64,000 nucleotides of DNA from Priestia endophytica DSM 13796 (GTDB taxonomy: Bacteria; Bacillota; Bacilli; Bacillales; Bacillaceae_H), in NCBI RefSeq assembly GCF_900115845.1, contig NZ_FOXX01000018.1, positions 1 to 64,000 of the forward strand. Direction: 5' to 3'. Shown piece by piece: positions 36,240 through 45,989 of the stretch (positions are counted from its first letter, which is position 1; every line of letters starts with the position of its first letter). Under the pieces are notes generated by a model that saw nothing but the letters and a program-made list of their open reading frames with translations, was not told where the DNA came from and ran no database searches. The position numbers were made by a program, and so were the translations under genes.

Positions 36240-36338
36240 ATATAATATGGTATGCAGCATAAGTATATATGAAAAACTAGCATTATCCATTTAAACTATG
36301 AATAGTGCTGGTTTTCAATCTCAATTAATTATATATAG

Positions 36339-36376
36339 GAAAAAACCGAAGTTCCTAATTGAAAATCGGTTTTTTC
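36339..36376 (-). terminator. Terminator of aldo/keto reductase 1
   Basis: AAAAAACCGA pairs with TCGGTTTTTT. Both outer sides are A/T runs, giving a terminator for the minus-strand gene ending at 36391. A larger weak stem (GGTTTTCAAT / ATTGAAAATC) surrounds it. Confidence 0.7.
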
Positions 36377-36390
36377 GATAATGAATACCC

Positions 36391-37254
<864 letters not shown>

Positions 37255-37318
37255 CTATGTTTTATCCTATTTAGTCTTTTTTGATTAAGATTTATAAGTT
37301 CAGCACCTTTGTGCTATT

Positions 37319-37349
37319 AGGTTATCACCTTCGAGTAACACGAAGTCAA
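37319..37349 (-). promoter_or_regulatory. MerR-type promoter of aldo/keto reductase 1
   Basis: On the minus strand TTGACT (37344-37349), a 19-bp spacer and TAACCT (37319-37324). The spacer contains the dyad TTCGTGTTACTCGAA. A 19-bp spacer with a dyad inside is the hallmark of MerR-activated promoters. Confidence 0.82.
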
Positions 37350-37438
37350 TAGGTTTGAATTAAGTTTATTTATTTCTTCATAGAGGACTTACCATATTTA
37401 CAGTAAAAGAAATGACTAGTCTACTCAAATCCAACGAA

Positions 37439-37519
37439 CATCCGTAAAAATATACATAAAGAAAAAGCACAAACCTGTTAAGTAACAATGGGTTTGTGCT
37501 TTTCTTATTTCCTAGCGAA
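37439..37519. repeat. Dispersed hairpin repeat, copy f
   Basis: ATCCGTAAAAATATACATAA is the B end. The hairpin at 37461-37504 pairs AAAAAGCACAAACCTGTT with AATGGGTTTGTGCTTTT, followed by CTTATTTCCTAG. It is downstream of the MerR gene (minus strand) and upstream of the aldo/keto reductase promoter. Confidence 0.78.
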
Positions 37520-37702
37520 ACTACGATGAATTAAACAGAGATACTAATTGGAAAACTAAGTTATTTAAAATGCATGTAAATTCCTTTAACTATTACTATT
37601 GTAAGAGGGAATAGAGATTGTCGTATAAACTGTTCTTCTCCTTTTTTATCCCTCTTTCTCTAAACTAACCTTAAAAAACAGTGTTGTTGTTCACGGTTCT
37701 CA

Positions 37703-38131
37703 CTAATTTTGATGTGCTTTTTCTTGTATGTCGTTTTTTGACCAAGTCCCAGGATTCATGTTATCTGGGACTATATGATTCATAATATCACGGTAGTGTT
37801 CTACTTTGTTTACCATAAATTCTGCTCTTTGTTTCGCTTCTTCTAACTGAGCCAAAGCCTTGTCTCTTTGTTCTAAAAGTATCTCATAACGTTGCGGAAT
37901 AGTAGATTCGCCTTCCAGACATAAGTCTACATAGGTTTTGATAGCCTCGACTGACATACCACTTTGTTTCAAATGTTTTGCACCCCTAAGCCAATTGATG
38001 GATTGCTGATCAAAAAGTCGATTATTATTTTTATCACGCTGCAAACTTGGAACTAATCCTTTATCTGTATAGTAGCGAACCGTATGTTCAGTGAGATCAA
38101 GGAGTTTAGCCACTTCTTTCACCGTATACAT
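37703..38131 (-). CDS. MerR-family transcriptional regulator
   Basis: This 142-residue protein has the MerR HTH and wings (MYTVKEVAKLLDLTEHTVRY, YTDKGLVPSLQRDKNNNRLF), a middle region (IKTYVDLCLEGESTIPQR) and a coiled-coil dimerisation helix (LLEQRDKALAQLEEAKQRAE). The C-terminal domain is short, without the metal-binding Cys pattern of MerR/CueR. Three promoters at 37319, 38179 and 39779 share its likely site, so it probably activates both aldo/keto reductases and the MFS gene in response to an unknown electrophile or drug. AGGAGGACTTACTA precedes the ATG. Confidence 0.9.
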   Translation of the reverse strand: MYTVKEVAKLLDLTEHTVRYYTDKGLVPSLQRDKNNNRLFDQQSINWLRGAKHLKQSGMSVEAIKTYVDLCLEGESTIPQRYEILLEQRDKALAQLEEAKQRAEFMVNKVEHYRDIMNHIVPDNMNPGTWSKNDIQEKAHQN

Positions 38132-38178
38132 TAGTAAGTCCTCCTCAAAAAATTTATGTTAAAGTTACTCGGAAACTC

Positions 38179-38209
38179 TTGAATTCGTGTTACACGAAGG
38201 TAGTAGGCT
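38179..38209 (+). promoter_or_regulatory. MerR-type promoter of the MFS gene
   Basis: TTGAAT (38179-38184), a 19-bp spacer and TAGGCT (38204-38209), with the perfect dyad TTCGTGTTACACGAA overlapping the -35 and spacer. It lies between merR (divergent) and the MFS gene, about 230 bp before the MFS start. The long leader contains no convincing ORF. Confidence 0.8.
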
Positions 38210-38439
38210 TATCGTAGCACAAAGGTGTTGAAGTTGTCATTCCAATACAAGGAATATAGACGATTTCGGCCCATTGAGTGGCCCCTTTAGCGAAACTCTA
38301 CACAAAGGGAGAGATGATTTATGGAATAAAAAACTTAAGCTATTCATCAATAAAAAGAAAGAATCTAGGGTAGTTCAAGGTAAATCACAAAAGTTACATC
38401 ACTATATTATTGATGAATGAAAGTTGGGGATAGATTTTT

Positions 38440-39621
38440 ATGGCTAAACGAAATAATTTGCTTATCTTTATATTAACCATCGGAGTGTTCGGCATCTTAA
38501 CGACTGAAATGGGTGTTGTTGGGGTATTACCTTTAGTTGCTGATTACTATCATATTAGTGTATCTCAAGCAGGTCTGCTAGTGAGCCTCTTTGCCCTTGC
38601 TGTTGCAATTTCTGGTCCTATCATGCCATTATTGTTTTCAGGTATAAATCGCAAGAAGGTCATGTTGCTTGTCCTTGGCATTTTTGTATTAGGTAACATT
38701 GTCTCCATGTTTGCATCAAACTTTACCATATTACTAATTGCTCGTGTTATTCCAGCATTTTTTCATCCCATTTATTGTTCATTGGCTTTGACAGTAGCTG
38801 CTACCTCAGTTAGCAGAGAAGAAGCTCCAAAGGCTGTTTCTAAAGTAATTTTGGGAGTAACTGCAGGGATGATACTTGGTGTGCCCATTACTAATTATAT
38901 CGCTAGTGAAACCTCTCTAGAAATCACCATGTTATTCTTTGCTGTCGTTAATGCAGTAGCGTTCATAGCTACATTGGTATTCATTCCATCTATGCCTGTT
39001 AAAGAAAGACTTTCTTATGGATCTCAAGTGAGCGTATTAAAAAGACCTCTTATTTGGTTAGCTATTGCAACGGTCATCTTTATAGGTTCCGCAACTTCGA
39101 GTGTGAATACTTTCATTACAGAATATCTTGAAACCGTTACGAATATATCAGGGAACATCTTAACTTTGGCATTATTTATATTAGGATTATCTAGTCTAAT
39201 TGGAAATCTTGTAGGTGGTAGGTTACTTATGAGAAATGCCATAAAAACCGCCATAACTTTTCCCATTGTATTAGGGATCGTTCATCTATTGTCATTACTC
39301 ACGGGAACATCCACTGGACCTATGATGTTTACGATTTTGTTATGGGGATTCTTATTTGCTATAGGAAATAACGTCAGTCAATATTGGATTACCTCTGCAG
39401 CCCCCGAAGCTCCTGATTTTGCAAATGGGTTGTTTTTATCATTTAGTAATTTAGGAATAACCATTGGTACAGCAGTAGGTGGGTTATTTATATCAGGAAT
39501 GGGAGCACAATACATCGTATTGGGAGGATTGCTATTCCTGTTATTGAGTTTAGTATCTATTTTAATAAGAAAATATATGTTTGATTTCAAAAAACACCTT
39601 TCAACAGAAGGGATGAAGTAA
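38440..39621 (+). CDS. MFS transporter, DHA1 family (AraJ/YdhP-like)
   Basis: This is a 393-residue drug/metabolite exporter with 12 predicted helices. It begins LLIFILTIGVFGILTTEMGV VGVLPLVADYYHI, where TEMG...GVLP matches DHA1 exporters. The loop between helices 2 and 3 (GINRKKVMLLVLGIF) is the variant of motif A. It is under a MerR-type promoter with the neighbouring reductases, so export of the same toxic compound class is likely. GGGGATAG precedes the ATG. Confidence 0.87.
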   Translation: MAKRNNLLIFILTIGVFGILTTEMGVVGVLPLVADYYHISVSQAGLLVSLFALAVAISGPIMPLLFSGINRKKVMLLVLGIFVLGNIVSMFASNFTILLIARVIPAFFHPIYCSLALTVAATSVSREEAPKAVSKVILGVTAGMILGVPITNYIASETSLEITMLFFAVVNAVAFIATLVFIPSMPVKERLSYGSQVSVLKRPLIWLAIATVIFIGSATSSVNTFITEYLETVTNISGNILTLALFILGLSSLIGNLVGGRLLMRNAIKTAITFPIVLGIVHLLSLLTGTSTGPMMFTILLWGFLFAIGNNVSQYWITSAAPEAPDFANGLFLSFSNLGITIGTAVGGLFISGMGAQYIVLGGLLFLLLSLVSILIRKYMFDFKKHLSTEGMK

Positions 39622-39695
39622 ATAACAGTTTACGGCGGATAAAAATCATTTAATACCTCTAAACGATATGTTGATTTAAATGTAAATGACATATT

Positions 39696-39733
39696 AGAAA
39701 AGACAGACTAGATAAAACTAGTCTGTCTTTTTG
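39696..39733 (+). terminator. Terminator of the MFS gene
   Basis: AAAAGACAGACTAG pairs perfectly with CTAGTCTGTCTTTT, followed by TGTG after a T5 run. Confidence 0.92.
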
Positions 39734-39778
39734 TGTAAAGAATTTATTTGATGTTTATATTAACAGCAATTAAAAGTA

Positions 39779-39809
39779 TTGACTTCGCGTTACTCGAAGG
39801 TGATAGACT
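39779..39809 (+). promoter_or_regulatory. MerR-type promoter of aldo/keto reductase 2
   Basis: TTGACT (39779-39784), a 19-bp spacer and TAGACT (39804-39809), with the dyad TTCGCGTTACTCGAA. It differs from the promoter at 37319 at one dyad position. A 248-bp leader follows, with an AGGAGG near 39904 that is followed by ATA rather than a start codon. Confidence 0.82.
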
Positions 39810-40057
39810 TATATCCAATCAAGTTACTCAATTTGTCAATACAAACAGTAAAACATATAAATGGGACAAATAGGAATGACTTGATCTATAACACTAAAGG
39901 ATAGGAGGAACTTATAAAGAAGAACCGTATTGATTTCAAAAGTTGTTTAGGAATTAAGCTAAAAAGACTGAAAAACAGTTACTACATGAGAAATAAATGG
40001 ATATTTGCTGGATGAAAATTATTAAAAGTATGTATAGGAGAAAGGAAGGAATCATCA

Positions 40058-41038
40058 ATGGAATATGTGAAGCTTGGAAATACCGGATTAGATGTATCTC
40101 GTCTTTGTCTTGGTTGTATGGGTTTTGGGGATGCTGTTAATTGGGTTCATCCATGGGTACTTGACGAAGAAAAGAGTCGTCCTATTATTAAAAAAGCTCT
40201 TGATCTTGGTATTAACTTCTTTGATACAGCAAATGTATATTCACATGGAGTAAGTGAAGAAATTCTCGGACGTCCTCTAAAGGATTATGCTAATCGGGAT
40301 GAAATTGTCATTGCAACTAAGGTACACCAACCCATGCATAAAGGACCTAATGGTGCTGGTCTTTCTAGAAAAGCCATCATGAGTGAAATCGATAAAAGTC
40401 TGAAACGTCTTGGAACGGATTATGTAGACCTTTATATTACTCACCGTTGGGATTACGATACACCCATTGAAGAGACAATGGAAGCATTACATGACGTTGT
40501 GAAGGCTGGAAAAGCAAGATATATTGGTGCTTCTGCCATGTACGCATGGCAGTTCCAAAAGGCATTGCATGTAGCTGAGAAAAACGGATGGACGAAGTTT
40601 GTATCGATGCAGAACCACTTAAACCTTCTATACCGTGAAGAGGAACGAGAGATGATACCCCTTTGCAAAGAAGAAAAAATTGGGGTAACTCCATATAGCC
40701 CACTTGCATCCGGAAGATTGACACGTGATTGGGCAGAAACAACATATCGTTCTAAAACAGATGAAATTCAAAAGTCTAAATATGATGGAACTATAGAAGC
40801 AGATCGATTAGTAGTGGAGCGGGTGGCATCAATTGCAGAAAAACATGGGGTTCCACGTGTTCATGTTGCACTTGCATGGTTGTTGCAGAAAGAACAAGTA
40901 ACAGCTCCTATTATTGGCGCAACGAAAATATCTCATTTAGAAAATGCTGTAGATGCTCTATCTCTTAAGTTAACGCCTGAAGAAATTGCATTTTTAGAAG
41001 AACCATATGTACCCCACGAGGTAGTAGGTCATATTTAA
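40058..41038 (+). CDS. Aldo/keto reductase 2
   Basis: This is a 326-residue NADPH-dependent reductase of the larger AKR type. INFFDTANVYSHGVSEEILG holds the catalytic Asp and Tyr, EIVIATKVH the Lys, and DLYITHRWDYDTPIEETMEA the His. The cofactor-binding end is APIIGATKISHLENAVDALS. It fits YghZ/ general stress-type reductases that act on methylglyoxal-like aldehydes. GGAGAAAGGAAGG precedes the ATG. It is controlled by the MerR-type promoter at 39779. Confidence 0.9.
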   Translation: MEYVKLGNTGLDVSRLCLGCMGFGDAVNWVHPWVLDEEKSRPIIKKALDLGINFFDTANVYSHGVSEEILGRPLKDYANRDEIVIATKVHQPMHKGPNGAGLSRKAIMSEIDKSLKRLGTDYVDLYITHRWDYDTPIEETMEALHDVVKAGKARYIGASAMYAWQFQKALHVAEKNGWTKFVSMQNHLNLLYREEEREMIPLCKEEKIGVTPYSPLASGRLTRDWAETTYRSKTDEIQKSKYDGTIEADRLVVERVASIAEKHGVPRVHVALAWLLQKEQVTAPIIGATKISHLENAVDALSLKLTPEEIAFLEEPYVPHEVVGHI

Positions 41039-41040
41039 TC

Positions 41041-41079
41041 AATAACGCATCGAGTCCATTGACCCGATGCGTTATTTTT
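41041..41079 (+). terminator. Terminator of aldo/keto reductase 2
   Basis: AATAACGCATCG and CGATGCGTTATT form the stem, followed by TTTTG. Confidence 0.9.
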
Positions 41080-41298
41080 GTAATCTATTAAATTTAAGAA
41101 TAGATAAGTTCTTTTGTATGGTACTTAGTCGCTGAACTTCTTGTGAAATGGAACGGATATTACAATTGAATAACGACACTTCTTATAATACATCTTATGT
41201 TAGCTAGTTCTTTATACAAGATACATGATGAATTGGATAACAACCTTTGATAACTTGATGGCTATGTCCAATGATCCCTTCTTCTCTCTTGGTTTATT

Positions 41299-41314
41299 AT
41301 TGAAACGGAAACAA
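41299..41314. promoter_or_regulatory. MarR half-site upstream of the regulator gene
   Basis: TTGAAACGGAAACAA contains the CGGAAACAA half-site also found in the operator at 41949-41966, about 50 bp before the marR start. It probably provides autoregulation. Confidence 0.45.
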
Positions 41315-41362
41315 AAATCCTGTACACTATTGCTGATGCACCAACGGGTGGGAGGACAGACC

Positions 41363-41830
41363 ATGAACAAAGAAGAACAGCTCAGAATGAGTATCAGGGA
41401 CTTATTTAACAAGGGGGCTTGGCTTAATAAGTTTAAGATGGAAGAACGTCTTAAGGGTTATAAGCCTTCTGAAGTACATTGTATTGAATCCATTGGAAAA
41501 AATGTAGATCCCAACGTGACAAAACTTGCGGAGTCCCTTTATATGACTAGAGGTGCCATAAGTAAATTAACTAAGAAGCTTATAAAAAAAGGCCTTATTG
41601 AAAGCTACCAGAAGCCGGATAACAAGAAAGAAATCTATTTTAAGCTTACTGAAAAAGGGAAAGTAATTTATAAAACCCATGAGGAACTGCACAAAGAGTT
41701 TCAAGAGCGGGATAAAGTCGTATTTGAGCAAGTAACCGAGGAACAATTTGACATTATGCTTAGCTTCGTAGAAAAGTATAGTAAGCATTTGAATGCAGAA
41801 ATAAAGAAACAGGGTATAGATATTAATTAA
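41363..41830 (+). CDS. MarR-family regulator of the adjacent efflux pump
   Basis: This winged-helix regulator has about 155 residues from the ATG at 41363, which follows GGGAGGACAG; an in-frame ATG at 41225 lies upstream of the likely promoter. The HTH is clear (SLYMTRGAISKLTKKLIKKG) with the wing (YQKPDNKKEIYFKLTEKG). It is 160 bp before a DHA2 exporter. Half-sites GGAAACAA occur before both genes, so it likely represses both. Confidence 0.88.
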   Translation: MNKEEQLRMSIRDLFNKGAWLNKFKMEERLKGYKPSEVHCIESIGKNVDPNVTKLAESLYMTRGAISKLTKKLIKKGLIESYQKPDNKKEIYFKLTEKGKVIYKTHEELHKEFQERDKVVFEQVTEEQFDIMLSFVEKYSKHLNAEIKKQGIDIN

Positions 41831-41860
41831 GTCGTAATAAATTTGAATAATGAAACCATA

Positions 41861-41896
41861 GGCAGCCCAACTCTATTGAGAACGGGCTGCCTTTTT
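41861..41896 (+). terminator. Terminator of the MarR gene
   Basis: GGCAGCCC pairs with GGGCTGCC, then a T5 run. Confidence 0.88.
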
Positions 41897-41911
41897 ATTG
41901 ATGTGATTTTG

Positions 41912-41966
41912 TTGACAAGGAAACAAAGACATGATAAAGTGTTTTTTTGTTTCCGAAGAAACAAAA
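41912..41966 (+). promoter_or_regulatory. Efflux pump promoter and MarR operator
   Basis: TTGACA (41912-41917), 17 bp and TAAAGT (41935-41940). Downstream at 41949-41966 lies the palindrome TTGTTTCCGAAGAAACAA, which covers the probable start point, and GGAAACAA occurs again in the spacer. This is a typical repressor arrangement. Confidence 0.75.
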
Positions 41967-41991
41967 ACGCAACTTCTGAGAGGAGAATAAA

Positions 41992-43398
41992 ATGGCAGAC
42001 AAAGTAAAAGAACCGGGATTACCAAAAGAAATCCTCACAGCTGCTTGGGCTATTGCACTTGCAGCAATTGCTCCAATGCTTGACTCAACTATGGTGAACA
42101 TCGCCATTGACAAACTAAATAAGGATTTCAACACGCCATTAGATACCATTCAATGGTCCATTACAGGTTATGTTTTGGCCCTTGCAATTGCAGGTCCAGT
42201 ATCTGGCTGGCTTATGAACAAATTTAACGGAAAGAAAATCTTCATCGGTGCAGTTATTGCCTTTGGTGTAACTTCTGTTCTTGCTGGAATCAGTTGGAAT
42301 ATTTCTAGCTTCGTCTTCTTCCGTTTGCTTCAAGGATTTAGCGCTGGGATTATTACCCCGATTATGTCAACACTCTTGGTTAAAACAGCAGGTCCAGAAA
42401 ATCTAGGGAAAGTTATAGCAATCGTCAGCACACCTATGATCCTCGGACCAATCTTAGGCCCTGTAATCGGGGGCTTCATCGTTCAAGTTGCATCATGGCA
42501 CTGGATTTTCTTCATCAATGTGTTCATCGTTTTGATTGCTGTACCATTTATGATGAAAACTATTCCAGACTTTAAACCATTCAACAAAGATAGTAAACTC
42601 GATGTTTTTGGGGTTATCAATTTGTCCTTAATGAGTGCGACAGTAATTTACGGAATTACGAAAGCAGCGCGCCATGCATCATTTAATAATAGCGAAACAA
42701 TCCTATGGATGGGCATTGGCCTTTCTTTAGCCGTAATTTACTTCATATATAATCGAATCAGAAAGAATCAAACCGTTCTTCCAATGAATTTGTTTGCACA
42801 CAAGAGCTTCACAGCATCAAGCATCGGTTTGTTATTGGCCAATATCGCTATTCTAGGACCAATGTTAATACTTCCATTGTTCTTCCAAAACTTCCGTCAT
42901 TTCACGGCAATCGAAGCAGCGCTTGCGTTAATCCCTCAAGGAGTGGGGATGCTTGTTACTCGACCATTGATTGGAAAAATGATTGATAAGATCGGTGCGA
43001 AATACGTGGTTATGGTCAGCCTTGTTCTTTCACTTATCGGATCTATTCCACTTATCTTTATCACCGATAAAACAAGTATGATTTGGATTTCCATCGTATT
43101 GTTCATCCGTGGTACCAGTATCGGAGGTATTAATCTTCCATTGACGAGTGACGCTTATACAGGACTTGACAGCAAACAACTTCCAGAAGCAAGTATCGGT
43201 ATTAATATTATTGAAAACCTTGGGTCAAGCTTTGGTTCAGCTGTTATCGCAACCGTTGTCGCAAATGCCGTACAAGGATTGCAACCAACGATTGCTAATG
43301 GTTTAAAAGGTTACCATGCCGGATTCTTAGTATCCGCCATTGTCCTTGCGGTAATCTTCATCCCAAGTCTATTCCTTACACATAAACAGAGTGCATAA
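41992..43398 (+). CDS. MFS multidrug exporter, DHA2 (EmrB/QacA) family
   Basis: This is a 468-residue exporter with 14 predicted helices. Motif C-like LDSTMVNIAIDKLNKDF, FFRLLQGFSAGIITPIMSTL and LGPILGPVIGGFIVQVASWH WIFFINVF are characteristic of the EmrB/QacA family. AGAGGAGAAT precedes the ATG. The adjacent MarR gene and operator suggest drug-inducible expression. The C-terminus ends in a short basic tail (LTHKQSA). Confidence 0.92.
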   Translation: MADKVKEPGLPKEILTAAWAIALAAIAPMLDSTMVNIAIDKLNKDFNTPLDTIQWSITGYVLALAIAGPVSGWLMNKFNGKKIFIGAVIAFGVTSVLAGISWNISSFVFFRLLQGFSAGIITPIMSTLLVKTAGPENLGKVIAIVSTPMILGPILGPVIGGFIVQVASWHWIFFINVFIVLIAVPFMMKTIPDFKPFNKDSKLDVFGVINLSLMSATVIYGITKAARHASFNNSETILWMGIGLSLAVIYFIYNRIRKNQTVLPMNLFAHKSFTASSIGLLLANIAILGPMLILPLFFQNFRHFTAIEAALALIPQGVGMLVTRPLIGKMIDKIGAKYVVMVSLVLSLIGSIPLIFITDKTSMIWISIVLFIRGTSIGGINLPLTSDAYTGLDSKQLPEASIGINIIENLGSSFGSAVIATVVANAVQGLQPTIANGLKGYHAGFLVSAIVLAVIFIPSLFLTHKQSA

Positions 43399-43402
43399 TA
43401 AA

Positions 43403-43440
43403 GAACCTGCGCTTGAACATTCGAGCGCAGGTTTCTTTTT
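43403..43440 (+). terminator. Terminator of the exporter gene
   Basis: AACCTGCGCT pairs with AGCGCAGGTT, followed by a T-rich stretch. Confidence 0.9.
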
Positions 43441-43489
43441 GAATCAATTTTCATGCGACCTTCACTCTATCCATCAGCCTATTCAACCT

Positions 43490-43527
43490 GTCCATCAAAG
43501 TATATATAAATGAAAAGAAAAAGAAAT
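43490..43527. repeat. Dispersed hairpin repeat, copy g (end only)
   Basis: ATCAAAGTATATATAAATGA and AAAGAAAAAG match the B end. The hairpin is not preserved. Confidence 0.6.
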
Positions 43528-43605
43528 AAATGGCACGTTAAAGCAAGCAAAACGTATATAGAGGTAAGTTCAGAAAGTTAATCATAATTAAGGAGAGCAT
43601 CATTT

Positions 43606-43689
43606 ATGAGTAATTTCTTGTTATATATGACCACTTATCTCGCTGTATTTGCATGTGCAGTACCTCTTGTTGAAAAATTCTCATTTTAG
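43606..43689 (+). CDS. Small membrane protein (27 aa)
   Basis: The ORF reads MSNFLLYMTTYLAVFACAVP and LVEKFSF, one hydrophobic helix. TAAGGAGAGC at a good distance supports translation. It resembles small Bacillus membrane peptides only in layout. It overlaps the 3' end of the convergent pseudogene by a few bases. Confidence 0.48.
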   Translation: MSNFLLYMTTYLAVFACAVPLVEKFSF

Positions 43690-44024
43690 GTTAAATTCCT
43701 GATTTTTCTTGTTTCTATATTTATAGCAGATATGATTGTAAGGCTCATAAAGAAGATATGGAAGGCCTTTTAGAAAAGGGAGAGGAGACTTAATTCTAAT
43801 ATCTTCAGAGTGTATTAGTTCAAATGTTTTTGTATTGAGCTTATCTAAAGTCATTTTTTCATTTTCAGAGTAAAGAAAGAGAGCCATATTACCCCATTGA
43901 TCTAACTTTCTATAAAGAAACTTTCTTCTCTCCATGTTTTTTCTCCTGTGACAGGCTTCTCCATAATGACACCTAAATAAAGTTCTCTCTCATTGCGGAA
44001 ATATATAAATTCTTCTTGAGTCAT
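43681..44024 (-). pseudogene. Frameshifted paralogue of the 60-aa protein at 8431
   Basis: The copy starts at 44024 with MTQEEFIYFRNERELYLGVI and MEKPVTGEK. It then loses one base relative to the intact copy, so the homologous ERRKFLYRKLDQWGNMALFL continues in another frame (43935 on). The second part is longer than in copy 1, with an added tail (TKTFELIHSEDIRIKSPLPF). The original gene therefore probably had about 115 codons and copy 1 may itself be shortened. Confidence 0.72.
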
Positions 44025-44160
44025 AACTTATCATCCTCAAACTTCCTTAGAATTTAGGTCTATATGTTACCATAAGATATAAAGATTGGGTTGTCTTACA
44101 AATGACATTTATAGCTGTTTTAGAGAAGAATAAAAGAGGATTTTAAATATGCGAAATGTT
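43870..44160 (-). repeat. Duplicated segment, copy 2 (partner 8460-8750)
   Basis: The gene and its upstream control region match copy 1, including CTTAGAATTTAGGTCTATAT, TGACATTTATAG and AAAAGAGGATTTTAAATATG. Divergence is mainly point changes plus the indel. The remaining spacer to 44341 holds no recognised gene; a 33-codon ORF at 44171 has no ribosome binding site. Confidence 0.8.
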
Positions 44161-44341
44161 AAAGTTTCCAATGAGTCAGTTCAACAAATTACGAGTAATT
44201 AGTGGTTTACTGTTATTAGGCTCCACCTTTGTTAGTGAAACAAGATTGCGAAGGACTATAGATTTAGAGTGACCTATCCACTAATCGGGAAAACTATCCT
44301 AATAAAGGCAGAAAATACAACACAGAAAAAGGTGAATAACA

Positions 44342-45139
44342 ATGAGTAACAATAAAAAACATGTATTATTTATAGGGGCAGGGCGCATGGCCCAAGCCTT
44401 AATTAAAGGAATAAACAAAAATGAATTCTCCATTCTTGTCGGCAACAATGGAAATGAAGATCGGCTACGTGAGGTAAAAGAAACCTTTGAGGTGGAAACT
44501 ACTAATCACTGGTCACAAGAGATACACAAGATGGATATCATTATTCTTGCCATGCCGCCTGAGTCTCATGACGACATTCTCGCAAAATTATCTAAAGACA
44601 TTAGTGGACAATTAGTCATTACGGTAGCCGCCGGAATAGGTCCAACTTACCTCGAGTCCAGACTTCCTAAAGGGACACCTGTATCTTGGGTTATGCCTAA
44701 TACAGCAGCCAAATTATGTAAGTCAATGACTTTGTATGCACTCGGTCAAAATGTAAATCAAGAACAACAGGGCTGGATTGAGGCATTAATTTACGATATT
44801 GGTGAATTTGAAAAAGTGACAGAGCAACAAATTCATGAGCTAACTGCTGTAACTGGAAGTGCTCCAGCATTTATCTATCGGGTAGCAGAAGCACTTGAAA
44901 AAATAACATTAGAGTCAGGTGTCAATAAAGACCAAGCAAGAAAGCTAGTAGCCAACATGATTGCTGGTTCTGCAGAAATGCTAAAAACAAATGCGGCCCC
45001 TGCTGAACTTGCAGATGAGGTAGCCACTCCTGGCGGTTCAACAGCTGCTGGTTTAGAGATACTAGACACAAACCATTTGGATCGTTTAATGATTGATGCC
45101 ATTGAAGCATGCCGCCAAAAAGCAATGAGGCAAGAGTAA
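44342..45139 (+). CDS. proC: Pyrroline-5-carboxylate reductase
   Basis: This 265-residue cytoplasmic enzyme makes the last step of proline synthesis, reducing P5C with NAD(P)H. The Rossmann motif is FIGAGRMAQALIKGI at residues 10-24. The signature at the dimer/active site is LTAVTGSAPAFIYRVAEAL, and DEVATPGGSTAAGLEILDTN is the C-terminal family motif. AAAAAGGTGAAT precedes the ATG. Bacillus species usually have several such enzymes (ProG, ProH, ProI); I cannot assign which this is. Confidence 0.9.
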   Translation: MSNNKKHVLFIGAGRMAQALIKGINKNEFSILVGNNGNEDRLREVKETFEVETTNHWSQEIHKMDIIILAMPPESHDDILAKLSKDISGQLVITVAAGIGPTYLESRLPKGTPVSWVMPNTAAKLCKSMTLYALGQNVNQEQQGWIEALIYDIGEFEKVTEQQIHELTAVTGSAPAFIYRVAEALEKITLESGVNKDQARKLVANMIAGSAEMLKTNAAPAELADEVATPGGSTAAGLEILDTNHLDRLMIDAIEACRQKAMRQE

Positions 45140-45148
45140 ACAAACATG

Positions 45149-45180
45149 AAAATACTTCCACCCTGATGGAAGTATTTTTT
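45149..45180 (+). terminator. Terminator of the P5C reductase gene
   Basis: AAAATACTTCCA and TGGAAGTATTTT form a perfect stem, then T-run. Confidence 0.92.
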
Positions 45181-45367
45181 AATTAAGTAGTCACTAGAAT
45201 ATCGGTTAAATCAGAGGCATTCGACTATTTTGTAGGGACAGTTAATATAAGAACTAAAACTATCAAAAATAATGTTTGCTTTATTATATGACCACCTCAG
45301 TGCATAGTGTCCCTTTACTAAGGTTTATTTGTTAAATCTTGTTGTTCAGTTATCCTGCCCTTTAATA

Positions 45368-45460
45368 GTCCGTAAAAGTATACTTAATGAGAAAGCAAAA
45401 GAGTAAAACCTTTGTCAATCAATGGTTTTACTCTTTTTTATTTTTGATAATCAACATAAC
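45368..45460. repeat. Dispersed hairpin repeat, copy h
   Basis: GTCCGTAAAAGTATACTTAA is the B end. The hairpin (45397-45441) pairs AAAAGAGTAAAACC with GGTTTTACTCTTTT. The flank TTTTTGATAATCAACATAAC is the A' variant also seen in copies a and k. It lies in an otherwise gene-free region (45181-45612). Confidence 0.78.
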
Positions 45461-45612
45461 AAAAAGGTAGATAAAGCATACCGATAAGAATTTTCAAAAA
45501 TGGAATTTGTAATAGAATGGGAGGTTTTTAGAAGGATACAAAGAAGGGATTAGATGCCCTTTAAAAAAGCTTTCAACATTGGCTACATTATTTTCTTTAG
45601 GAGGAGATTATA

Positions 45613-45975
45613 ATGAAAAAGAAATGGTTAGCAGTGATACCTGCGGTTGCGCTTGTGGTTGCGCCCCTACCCTTTCAGACAGTAGCTGCCTCGGATGATG
45701 GATCGATTCAAATGTTAGAGTTACCACCTGAGCTTGAACCCATTTTGAATATAGCACCTGAGCACCAGCCTACCTTGCAGCAAGGAAGCGCAGGTATAGA
45801 GGTTGAATTCATTCAAGTAACGTTAAACCATTCTGGTTTTGAAACCGTAGTGGATGGACTATTTGGAGCGCAAACAGATGAACAAGTGCGCCAGCTCCAG
45901 TCCGAGCATGGATTAGCTGTTGATGGGATTGTTGGTGTGGAGACATGGACCGCCCTGTTTAATGAACACCAATAA
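45613..45975 (+). CDS. Secreted peptidoglycan-binding domain protein
   Basis: This 120-residue exported protein has a signal peptide (KKKWLAVIPAVALVVAPLPF, cleavage after VAASD region) and a single peptidoglycan-binding (PG_binding_1) domain from about residue 55: LQQGSAGIEVEFIQVTLNHS GF then VDGLFGAQTDEQVRQLQSEH and VDGIVGVETWTALF. No catalytic domain is present, so it likely binds the wall or modulates a hydrolase. AGGAGGAGATT precedes the ATG. Confidence 0.88.
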   Translation: MKKKWLAVIPAVALVVAPLPFQTVAASDDGSIQMLELPPELEPILNIAPEHQPTLQQGSAGIEVEFIQVTLNHSGFETVVDGLFGAQTDEQVRQLQSEHGLAVDGIVGVETWTALFNEHQ

Positions 45976-45989
45976 GTCATATTTTCAGT

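Noticed and set aside
39914-40015. Leader ORF in front of aldo/keto reductase 2
   Set aside because: A good AGGAGG is followed by ATA, not a start codon, and the 33 codons have no recognisable protein character.
44171-44272. 33-codon ORF before proC
   Set aside because: It has no ribosome binding site and no family resemblance; it is only open by chance in AT-rich DNA.
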